DNA from: Nostoc paludosum FACHB-159
Lineage (GTDB): Bacteria > Cyanobacteriota > Cyanobacteriia > Cyanobacteriales > Nostocaceae
Assembly (NCBI RefSeq): GCF_014698835.1
Contig: NZ_JACJTU010000010.1
Coordinates: forward strand, 62,001 to 126,000
Length of the DNA stretch: 64,000 nt
Direction of reading: 5' to 3'
Shown: piece by piece, positions 27,754-35,321 of the stretch
Layout of the letters: every line of letters starts with the position of its first letter
Numbering within the stretch: the stretch's first letter is position 1
Notes under the pieces: model-generated
Databases searched by the model: none
The model's input: only the letters and a program-made list of their open reading frames with translations
Told to the model about the DNA's origin: nothing
Translations under genes and position numbers: made by a program

Positions 27754-27961
27754 CACTAAACGATCGCATCCTCAAAAATTTTTATCGCTCTCAAACCTTA
27801 TACCATTTCCCGAAAAATTTGATACAAATGTAAACCATGAAAGCCTTGCTACATCTAAGTTATTTAATTGCGAATTGCGAATTGTGAATTGGTATTACTT
27901 CTGATCAATGGAGTTTACCTATATTCCGCAATTGAGGGTGCTTTGGGCTTTCGATGTTGTC

Positions 27962-30352
27962 CTAAGACTGACTATTAATCATGGCAACAATGGTAGATAA
28001 AGGCACCTCTGCAAAGTAATTTTGCTGAAATTGTTCTTCGCTGACGGCGGCTAAAAACTGTGTAACAGCTGCATCAGCATTGGCTTGGGAGATGCTGTTG
28101 GGATTCCAGGTAATTTGCAAATCGCGGTCTTGTCTTGTAACTGTGAATCCCCAATATTTTAAAGCTTTGATTCCTAAAAATAAGGTGCGATCGCTAATGC
28201 CAAGTTTATCTAAAAGTTGTACGCGAGTGACTAATTGATTGGTACGACTGAGATATTTAGCAATCCCAACCAAGGTTCGCCAGATTTCTTTTGGTGGTTG
28301 GTGGTTGGGTTTAGACCAAGCAATAGCTAGTTGTTGTTGATTATCAATCGTAGACGCTGAGTTGCTTGCTGCTAAACATCGCCGCAACCATGCACGTAAA
28401 TCATCCCAGTTCGTCGGACAATGTTCAAGAATTACTGCCGAAGTAGCTAGAGACGGGATTAATCGCGTTTGTGCTGAGTTGTCCTGATTCCGTAAGTCGA
28501 GGATGAATGGCAAGTATTGAGTAGTGAGTGCTGAGTTTTCACTTGGGCGGACGGCAATTAATCTAATTTCATAGCGTTTTTTAAAGGTATTGTAGTCGAG
28601 TTCAACTATACAATCACACCTGCCTATGGGCAATTCATCTTTGTAGTGTCCCCACCAAATACCAGGAAAGGGACTTCTAGTTGAATCATCCCGAATCTCA
28701 AACTCGGTTTTAATGTACTGTACCTTTTTTCCTCGCCAATCTTGCTGATTGCGATGCCAACTATTTTCAAACCAGCAGTTTTGAATTAGCAATTTGGGAA
28801 CAGGGTTACCCATTCCACAAGGTTCTAGCAATTTCAATTCTAAAAATAACTCTTTCCCCAAGTCTGCAACTCTTACCACTATGTCTGCTTGCACCGTTGG
28901 CGTGAGAGTTGTACCGCCCAAAGATTGCCGTAACTGCTGATTAATCGCTGCTGTAAATAAAGGAATATTCTCAACAGGCAAACTCAAGCCCGCTGCAAAG
29001 GGATGTCCGCCAAAGCGGTGCAACAGATGTGCTTGCTCTTTCACCAACTGATACAAATCGACGGAATTCACCGAACGGGCGGAACCACGGGCTAGTGATT
29101 GGGGATTAGGGACTGGGGATTGGGAAAATTCCTCCCCAGTCCCCAGTCCCTCAGTACTCAACAAAATTGTCGGGCGTCCTGTTTCTTGTGCTACTTGTCC
29201 GGCGACTAAACCCAAGACACCGGCAGGCCATTGGGGATCTTCGAGGACAATAACGCTGGTGGTTGATAAATCTAATTGAGTAAGTTTTTGTGCGACTTGG
29301 GCTTGTACATCTTTTTGCAAGGATTTGCGGCGAGTGTTTGCCAGTTCTGTAACTTCGGCTAATTCGTTACAACGTTTGGCATCACGACTAGTTAATAATT
29401 CGACGCAGAAACTAGCATCGCCTTGGATGCGGCTAACGGCGTTGATTCTGGGCCCCAAACCGAAGGAAATATCTGTGGGGCGATCGCCACTTTTCTGGCA
29501 CAATTCTAATAATCGCCCTACCCCTGGTCGTCGTCGTGCTGTCGGTGGCTGTTGAAAATCTGCTTGCAAGCGTTGGATTCCCAACTGTGCTAAATAGCGA
29601 CAATCTCCACTCAACTGCACCAAGTCAGCAATTAATCCTACTGCAACTAAATCTAATAAATCCTCTAATGGATGTTGGGGAACATGCGGCAAAGTTTGAT
29701 AAAGTGCTTCCACCAATTTATAAGCTACCGCCACCCCAGAAAGATTAAATAGCTGATGTTCCTTTGGCAGATATCGGGGATTAATAATTGCTGTAACTGG
29801 TGGGCGTTCTTCAGGTAATGTGTGATGGTCGGTAACTATGACATCAATACCTAATTCTTTGGCATAAATAATTTCATTAATATTGGTGCTGCCCGTGTCA
29901 CAAGTAACTATTAATTTACAACCTTGTTTTGCTAAATTTTCAATTCCTTGATTATTTAATCCGTGAGATTCTTTTAAACGATTGGGAATGTAATAAACTA
30001 ACTCAATATTTTGGATAAAAAACTCTCCCAATCCATCCCAAAGTACGGCGGTAGAGGTGATGCCATCAGCGTCAAAATCTCCCCAAATAGCAATTTTTTC
30101 ATGACCATCGCGGGCTTTTTGTAAGCGGGCGATCGCCAAATGTATTTCTTGTCCAAACTCAAAGGGACTTGCTGCTTGATAAGCTTTATGGTTGATAAAA
30201 GCTGATAATTGTGATTTTTCTTTAATTCCCCGTTGCCACAACAGTTGTGCTGCATACAGTCCATTTGATGCAGGCGTATGCTGTTTCACCGCTTGAATAA
30301 ACCACTCTGGCGGTTGTTCTGCTGTTGCTAGATTCCACTGTTGTTCTGGCAT
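27962..30352 (-). CDS. recJ: Single-stranded-DNA-specific exonuclease RecJ
   Basis: 796-residue 5'-3' exonuclease of the DHH family, used in recombination and mismatch repair. The phosphoesterase motifs are present: IWGDFDADGITST (about 89-101), CDTGS (about 150), VTDHHTLP (about 171-178) and a DHHA1-type GGHPFAAGLS (about 451-460). The C-terminal OB-fold region and an additional C-terminal domain account for the longer length in cyanobacteria. Residues about 401-415 (ending before LARGSARS) are an in-frame palindromic repeat insertion. ATG at 30352. Confidence 0.95.
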   Translation of the reverse strand: MPEQQWNLATAEQPPEWFIQAVKQHTPASNGLYAAQLLWQRGIKEKSQLSAFINHKAYQAASPFEFGQEIHLAIARLQKARDGHEKIAIWGDFDADGITSTAVLWDGLGEFFIQNIELVYYIPNRLKESHGLNNQGIENLAKQGCKLIVTCDTGSTNINEIIYAKELGIDVIVTDHHTLPEERPPVTAIINPRYLPKEHQLFNLSGVAVAYKLVEALYQTLPHVPQHPLEDLLDLVAVGLIADLVQLSGDCRYLAQLGIQRLQADFQQPPTARRRPGVGRLLELCQKSGDRPTDISFGLGPRINAVSRIQGDASFCVELLTSRDAKRCNELAEVTELANTRRKSLQKDVQAQVAQKLTQLDLSTTSVIVLEDPQWPAGVLGLVAGQVAQETGRPTILLSTEGLGTGEEFSQSPVPNPQSLARGSARSVNSVDLYQLVKEQAHLLHRFGGHPFAAGLSLPVENIPLFTAAINQQLRQSLGGTTLTPTVQADIVVRVADLGKELFLELKLLEPCGMGNPVPKLLIQNCWFENSWHRNQQDWRGKKVQYIKTEFEIRDDSTRSPFPGIWWGHYKDELPIGRCDCIVELDYNTFKKRYEIRLIAVRPSENSALTTQYLPFILDLRNQDNSAQTRLIPSLATSAVILEHCPTNWDDLRAWLRRCLAASNSASTIDNQQQLAIAWSKPNHQPPKEIWRTLVGIAKYLSRTNQLVTRVQLLDKLGISDRTLFLGIKALKYWGFTVTRQDRDLQITWNPNSISQANADAAVTQFLAAVSEEQFQQNYFAEVPLSTIVAMINSQS
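29109..29150. repeat. Palindromic repeat inserted in frame in recJ
   Basis: GGGACTGGGGA (29109-29119) and TCCCCAGTCCC (29140-29150) form an 11-bp perfect stem with a 20-base loop. It adds about 14-20 residues between the conserved ILLSTE and LARGSARS segments of RecJ. The unit (GGGACTGGGGATTGGG) is of the same type as intergenic heptamer repeats in Nostoc. Confidence 0.85.
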
Positions 30353-30473
30353 ATAAAAAAAGTCAGAAAAGTAATAAATTAAGTCTTAGAATTTTTGAAT
30401 TATTCTTGGGGTAATAGGCAATGGGCAATAGCCAATAGATTTTTTTCAGACATGACTTAGGATTGCTATATAT

Positions 30474-30620
30474 AGGATTCGTATTTGATTTTTGAACAAA
30501 ATTCTATACCCTTTAATCTTCTATATAAAACTCCTATTTTATTTTTGAACAAAACTCAGTACACTGAATCTTCTAGAATCCTATTGCCTATTGCCTATTG
30601 CCTATTGCCTCCTGCCTACC
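30474..30620. repeat. Imperfect 53-bp direct repeat plus heptamer array upstream of recJ
   Basis: Two copies of a unit containing TTTTTGAACAAAA (30489-30501 and 30542-30554), spaced 53 bp and both followed by AATCTTCTA. Directly after, about four copies of the heptamer CCTATTG (30580-30610). They occupy the spacer between the P450 and recJ genes. Confidence 0.75.
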
Positions 30621-30648
30621 CACATATATAAATTAATAAATAGTTTTA

Positions 30649-32208
30649 CTACCAATTTCTCAACCGAAAGCGCACTGGCATTTTATCGGACGGATAAATT
30701 AACAGGTTTTGCTGTAATTGTTCTAGAGAAGAACGGCCATTGACTAACTCCCAGTCGAAGTAGCGAAGTAATAATGCTAGCATTACAGTTGATTCCAGCA
30801 TTGATAGATGCTCTCCCAAGCAACGATGAGGCCCTGAGCCAAAGTCTATCATTGGCAGTGAACTAGTTTCCTTACTCTTGTCTAACCAACGTTCTGGTAG
30901 AAATACCTCTGGATTAGCATAAACTTCAGGATCTCTTCCAGCAGCAAGCATTGACCAGGATACTCTTGTACCGCGAGGAATTACTTGACCCTCAATTACA
31001 GTGTCGCGTTGAGCCTCCAATGAAGTCGAACCTGAGGCAATTGAATAAAGGCGCAATGTCTCCTTGATAATTGCGCGAATATAAGCCAATTCCCTGAGGT
31101 TTTCTGTATTAATACAGCCTTTGCTTTGCCAAACTTGGTCAACGATGTCCCGTGCTTGCTGAAAAACCCTTTGATTTAAACTCAACTCTCCTACTGCAAA
31201 GGATAAAGTATGGGCTGTTGTATCAGTACCAGCTATTAATAATTCAAGAGATTCTGCTATTAATGTTTGGCGATTGTATTTTGGTTCTTTAGCAGCGATT
31301 TTGACTAACATTGATTGCCTAAACAAAGGACTGACTTGTGGTAAATCGGTCTGGTTTTGTTCTCTCATCTGTAAAGCTAAGTCTACACGGGGAATCAGAA
31401 ATTCCTCTAAATATTGCTTTGCTGCCCAATAATCTCGTGAATTCTTACTTGGCAAATATTTCATCCATATCTTCTCGCCAGCAGCTTGTCGTAGGAACCG
31501 ATAGCCTAAAACAGACATCGCTTCGTACAGCTTGATAACTTCCAATGGTGGCCCTTCAGGACTAGTACTGTTTCTATTCACAGGAATTCCTAGTACAAGA
31601 GAGGAAATCACTCTCATTGTTAGTTCTACAAACAGAGGATCTACCTCAACTTCTTTTGGCGGTGCAGTTTCTTTGACTGTCTCAATTACTTGTTCGCAAG
31701 CTTGGTTAATAATTTCAATATATTTGGAGAGACTGCTAGAACTGAATTCTGGGTTCCAAGCCTTGCGTCGCCACTGCCACTCAGTGCCAGTTTCTCCGAT
31801 CATAATGGAACCACTCATATCGTTCCAAATTTTACGCATTTCCTCAGCTCTAATTAAGCTACCATCTCTCATCCCATTGACAATAGTATCTTCGATCGCT
31901 TTGGCCTTACTTAAAATGACAATTGGATAGTTGCCATTCCAAATAACATACATCGAGCCTAGCTGTTTACTCCAATCAAAAAATTGCAGAAATAATTTCT
32001 TCTGTTTCACTGCTGCTAATATTTGCGGAAGATTTCCTAACAGCCAGTGTTTGGGAGGAGAAGGGAGTGATTCTAGGGATTTGTATGTATTCTTTTGTTT
32101 CCACCAACGCCAACCCAGTGTTCCCGTTATGCTAGAAACGCCTAAGACTGTCGCTAAATATGGAAATGAGGAAGAATAATCAATCTGAGCAGTAATGTCT
32201 TGAAACAT
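30649..32208 (-). CDS. Cytochrome P450
   Basis: 519-residue haem monooxygenase. The I-helix motif is LLIAGTDTTAHT (about 334-345), the ExxR is in KETLRLYS (about 390-397), and the haem-binding Cys lies in FGSGPHRCLGE (about 460-470). An N-terminal hydrophobic segment (LATVLGVSSITGTLGW) plus Pro-rich PSPPKHWLLGNLP points to membrane attachment, rather eukaryote-like. I use the ATG at 32208, preceded by an AAAGGCGG ribosome site, rather than the TTG at 32229. The substrate is unknown; no redox partner gene is adjacent. Confidence 0.93.
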   Translation of the reverse strand: MFQDITAQIDYSSSFPYLATVLGVSSITGTLGWRWWKQKNTYKSLESLPSPPKHWLLGNLPQILAAVKQKKLFLQFFDWSKQLGSMYVIWNGNYPIVILSKAKAIEDTIVNGMRDGSLIRAEEMRKIWNDMSGSIMIGETGTEWQWRRKAWNPEFSSSSLSKYIEIINQACEQVIETVKETAPPKEVEVDPLFVELTMRVISSLVLGIPVNRNSTSPEGPPLEVIKLYEAMSVLGYRFLRQAAGEKIWMKYLPSKNSRDYWAAKQYLEEFLIPRVDLALQMREQNQTDLPQVSPLFRQSMLVKIAAKEPKYNRQTLIAESLELLIAGTDTTAHTLSFAVGELSLNQRVFQQARDIVDQVWQSKGCINTENLRELAYIRAIIKETLRLYSIASGSTSLEAQRDTVIEGQVIPRGTRVSWSMLAAGRDPEVYANPEVFLPERWLDKSKETSSLPMIDFGSGPHRCLGEHLSMLESTVMLALLLRYFDWELVNGRSSLEQLQQNLLIYPSDKMPVRFRLRNW

Positions 32209-32356
32209 GAATCCGCCTTTGCCTAACAAAAACTTCAGATTACCCAGATACTAACTTATTGTTTACCAATTAGTTCAGCCTATTTTTATTTCTCGAAAGT
32301 AATATTAATAAGATGATAGGTACTTTTAACTCCTAACTCCTAACTCCTAACTTGTA

Positions 32357-32998
32357 TTAAATTGGTGATTGGTCTTCGGTGGTTTGAGATTCGCTCACTA
32401 GGGGATTAATTAGTATTTCATTAGCAGCACTATCGGGTTTACGGGCGCGAATTGCTGGACGCGATCGCCTGTAACCTGCTCTTTCTGCTTTTTGGTGCTC
32501 GTAATCAATTAATCTGCCATAATATTCATGTTTGCTTAAATTCATCGACAAGAAAATATGCTGGCGAATATTACCAAAACCTTTGCGATTAAAAAACTTT
32601 AATGCTGAAACATTGGTGGGGTCAGTATCTACTAGCATAAATCGCGCCCCATCTTCAATCATGCGGGCGACTACTTTATCAACTAATTTGTCTGCTACTC
32701 CCCGACGCTGAAATTTAGGACTAACTCCCAACCATAAAATGTAACCGTAAGTCCAAGATGCTTTGGTAATTATGGTTCCCAAAACAAAGCCTGCTAATTC
32801 TCCGTCTCTTTCAGCCACCAGGCAATATTCTGGATCTGTATTGTAAAGTCCAATTACCTCCCATTCATCCCAGGTGCGGTATAAATAAGGATATAAATCG
32901 CTGGTAAATAACTCTTCTCCCAAATGATAAACAGGAGAAATGTCATCAATTCCTAATTCGCGCACATAAATCGCTTCAGTTTCGTCAAAGCTAGACAT
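32357..32998 (-). CDS. GNAT-family N-acetyltransferase (RimI-like)
   Basis: 213 residues. The acetyl-CoA-binding signature is visible in VSPKFQRRGVADKLVDKVV (about 93-111), followed by MLVDTDPTNVSALKFFNRKGF (about 121-141), as in RimI-type protein or ribosomal-protein acetyltransferases. A charged C-terminal extension (YRRSRPAIRARKPD onward, about 30-40 residues) is beyond the usual domain. A heptamer array (CTAACTC, 32327-32354) overlies its 3' side. Substrate unknown. Confidence 0.88.
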   Translation of the reverse strand: MSSFDETEAIYVRELGIDDISPVYHLGEELFTSDLYPYLYRTWDEWEVIGLYNTDPEYCLVAERDGELAGFVLGTIITKASWTYGYILWLGVSPKFQRRGVADKLVDKVVARMIEDGARFMLVDTDPTNVSALKFFNRKGFGNIRQHIFLSMNLSKHEYYGRLIDYEHQKAERAGYRRSRPAIRARKPDSAANEILINPLVSESQTTEDQSPI

Positions 32999-33119
32999 AA
33001 ATTTCTAAATTTTTAACTGTATAATGGGAAGAATTCAGAATGAATTAATTTAGTAGAATTCGTATCTTTATTCATTATAAATTATCTTGATTATTTAATA
33101 ATTTTGACCTTTAACTCTT

Positions 33120-33174
33120 GTACAGACGCGATGAATCGCGTCTCTTGTACAGACACAATTCATCGCGTCTGTAC
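33120..33174. repeat. Inverted repeat with 17-bp arms (GTACAGACGCGATGAAT)
   Basis: Perfect arms at 33120-33136 and 33158-33174, with another partial copy of the arm sequence in the loop. It is 10 bases past the RecB-like gene stop on the minus strand and may serve as terminator. The sequence TACAGACGCGATG/TTCATCGCGTCTGTAC is a recurrent palindrome type in cyanobacteria. Confidence 0.85.
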
Positions 33175-33183
33175 TCCTAACTT

Positions 33184-33984
33184 TTATAGCGATACTTCTT
33201 GAATGCTATCAATATTTGGCAAGGGATCGTTCGCAGTTTCTTCAGTGACTGACGTGCGATCGCACCGCTTGGCGAAGGTACAATAATCACAAGTTTTACT
33301 ACCCTCCGCCACTTGCGGAAACTGTACGTTATTTTGGTAATCTGCCAACCAATTAGTTAACTGATTTAACAATTGGTTAAGTTTCTTGGTTATTTTTATA
33401 TGTTGAGTAGTATTGTAATTAAATTTAATATTTTGTGGTTTACCTTCAGATTGCACAAACCAGTAAGTCATGGAAATATTTTCTGGCGAATATGCGCTGG
33501 TTTCAGCCAAAACATACATATAAAGCCGTGTTTGCCAGTTGGATTCTAACTTGCGCTTATGAGGTGGTTTCGGATAAGTTTTCCAGTCGAGAATTTGCGC
33601 TTGTTGGTTATCTGCAATCAATAAATCATAGACAACCGTCAACAAATAGTTCTGAATTTGCAGAGTGCGGTAGTGTTCGCTTTCACGAAAGGTTTGATTG
33701 TCAGTTGCAGACATTAAAATTTCTGGGGCTGCATCAGCAAAACCAGCCATCCAGCTTTGTAGTTGAGGATCTGCTTGGAGGAAACTATCAATTGGCAAAC
33801 CCATTTCTCGCTGCTGCATCAGCAGATGAAAGCGGCTACCTAAAGTTTGCCGTTCCTCGTGTTCGGGATTTGTCGGCGAATTAAGTTGTTCTAAGTAAGT
33901 GTGCTGGAATTTACGCGGACAAGCTTCTAGTAAGTTGAGTTGTCCTTGAGACAGTCTTAGTAGTTGAGTGGTAGTTGATAGCAT
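33184..33984 (-). CDS. RecB/Cas4-like PD-(D/E)XK nuclease
   Basis: 266 residues. An N-terminal SQGQLNLLEACPRKFQHTYL helix carries one Cys, the active-site strand is AQILDWKTYPKP (D-x-K of PD-(D/E)XK), and the C-terminus has three Cys in CDYCTFAKRC. Four cysteines in this arrangement indicate a 4Fe-4S cluster as in Cas4, AddB and related nucleases. No CRISPR genes are nearby, so a repair role is more likely than adaptation. I chose the ATG at 33984; the frame extends to a TTG at 34026. Confidence 0.88.
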   Translation of the reverse strand: MLSTTTQLLRLSQGQLNLLEACPRKFQHTYLEQLNSPTNPEHEERQTLGSRFHLLMQQREMGLPIDSFLQADPQLQSWMAGFADAAPEILMSATDNQTFRESEHYRTLQIQNYLLTVVYDLLIADNQQAQILDWKTYPKPPHKRKLESNWQTRLYMYVLAETSAYSPENISMTYWFVQSEGKPQNIKFNYNTTQHIKITKKLNQLLNQLTNWLADYQNNVQFPQVAEGSKTCDYCTFAKRCDRTSVTEETANDPLPNIDSIQEVSL

Positions 33985-34043
33985 CCTTCTATTGTAGAAG
34001 CAATGTTTAACAACAACCCACTCCAAATTTAACTTCTATAGAG

Positions 34044-34277
34044 CTATTTTTTACTACCGTCCTCATCGTTCTCCAGATCGTTCTGCTTCTCGGAATCTTT
34101 AGTTTTTCCCTGGGATTTGATGGAGCCAAAGCTATAGGCCATAGCTATTTTAACTATGTCGAAATATGCAGGGTGATTATCTTTGTTAATAATTGCTAAA
34201 GAAATTGACCCTGCGACTAAGATGACTAAAATAGGGGAAAGTGTTTCTTTTAGAGTGGTGTTGCTGTTGTTTGGCAT
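34044..34277 (-). CDS. Small membrane protein, related in pattern to the one beside the NACHT gene
   Basis: 77 residues from ATG 34277, which has a good AAGGAG ribosome site seven bases upstream. A transmembrane segment (ILVILVAGSISLAII, about 17-31) is followed by a short loop NKDNHPAYFDIVKIAMAYSFG and a long charged tail. The arrangement and several residues (GSxxLAxI, P, D-x-x-K, G) align with the 58-residue protein at 58722-58898. Likely co-transcribed after the 34393 gene. Divergent, at a distance, from the HTH-NB-ARC-WD40 gene. No known family recognised. Confidence 0.7.
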   Translation of the reverse strand: MPNNSNTTLKETLSPILVILVAGSISLAIINKDNHPAYFDIVKIAMAYSFGSIKSQGKTKDSEKQNDLENDEDGSKK

Positions 34278-34392
34278 GGTATAATCTCCTTTGAAGAAGC
34301 CTTTGGCTGAAGTAAAAAATAGCCAAAGGCAATTGATTAAGTTCCAACATGAGATTCGATTAGTACTGTTTTCTAAATCAAGAAGTAAACAA

Positions 34393-34632
34393 TTAACGCC
34401 AAGATTCAATAATCATGGCGATCGCAAACAAACAAAACAAAATAACCGCTATCCGAAACAACCATTGCCATAACGCTGCGGATAATATTATGCCTGCAAT
34501 GGAAACAGCGCCAAGCACCTTAGATAGAACCAAGGCGATTCCTAAACCAAGTAAAGTAAAGAGAAAAAACCTCAGCCCTTTAGTAGCCCACTTAAATAAG
34601 TGATTTTCGTCGTTTTTGAGATTGGTATTCAT
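34393..34632 (-). CDS. Small two-helix membrane protein, unknown
   Basis: 79 residues from ATG 34632, with an AAAAGGA ribosome site. Two hydrophobic segments are seen (FFLFTLLGLGIALVLSKVL and WLFRIAVILFCLFAIAMII), separated by a small-residue stretch (GAVSIAGIILSAALW). An N-terminal charged tail precedes them. It lies upstream of the 34044 gene on the same strand (115 bases apart). No family recognised. Confidence 0.65.
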   Translation of the reverse strand: MNTNLKNDENHLFKWATKGLRFFLFTLLGLGIALVLSKVLGAVSIAGIILSAALWQWLFRIAVILFCLFAIAMIIESWR

Positions 34633-35321
34633 AGTTTTTGTCCTTTTTTGACAGTTGAATCTTGCTAGCCAACACATACCCGACTTCAGGAGCGAATAGT
34701 TATAAAATTGCTCCTAGCAAGTTAAGGAAAACTACAGCGATACTCCTCAATCGAGTTAGCTTGGTATTTTTAGATAATGAAAATTAAGCTCCAAGATTAA
34801 TACAGTTGAGTCAAAGGAATTTATGTTTGAAGGCAAGTAATCTCAACGCGATTAACTCTTAGATAAATTGCAATGGCAATTTGAAAATTCATATTAGGCG
34901 CTAAATGCTCGTGATGGCGCAGAACGCAGATTACGCGCATCAAGCCCTAGAATGACAACATACTTGGAATACTTGCCTTTTTGACAAACTTCAGAATCGA
35001 GGCATTACTCACTAAGTTTCACGGAGTTAACTGTAAACTTACTAAGTTACTCGATAAACTAGGTTAAACTCACTATAAAGTAACTTAGTTACTTAGTCAA
35101 GGTATAAAGTGAGAAAATTGTCAAAAAAGCACCATAGCATAGCCGTAGCCAGATATGTTAGGACATAATGACAAGCGTTAATGCTAGGAATGGTAATAGT
35201 TTTGCCTCTTGTCTCCTGCCTCTCGCGTAAGTATAGACAGTTCGCATAACCGTCCTTTTTGAGAGATTTATTTCTCACATAGTGAGCTAACATTGGGAGT
35301 GTAGTTTGTATTGGTGAGAGC
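34633..35321. other. Long divergent intergenic region upstream of the NB-ARC-WD40 gene
   Basis: 689 bases. Nothing coding is supported. The right half contains the ACTAAGTT motif cluster (35011-35097), described separately. Other content is AT-rich and unremarkable. Long spacers with repeated motifs fit tight regulation of the downstream gene. Confidence 0.6.
35011..35097. promoter_or_regulatory. Cluster of ACTAAGTT / AACTTAGT motifs (possible operator)
   Basis: ACTAAGTT occurs at 35011-35018 and 35041-35048, and the inverse AACTTAGT at 35082-35089, with ACTTAGT at 35091-35097. The stretch AGTAACTTAGTTACT (35079-35093) is an almost perfect 15-bp palindrome. The cluster lies about 230 bases ahead of a gene whose protein starts with an HTH domain, so autoregulation is possible. 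Confidence 0.45.

Noticed and set aside
33435..33884. 149-residue plus frame opposite the RecB-like gene
   Set aside because: The minus frame carries the nuclease motifs and four cysteines; this is its shadow.
33184..33984. Cas4 of a CRISPR system
   Set aside because: The protein has the Cas4-like cysteine layout, but no cas1, cas2, effector or array is in the window; a general RecB-like nuclease is a safer call.
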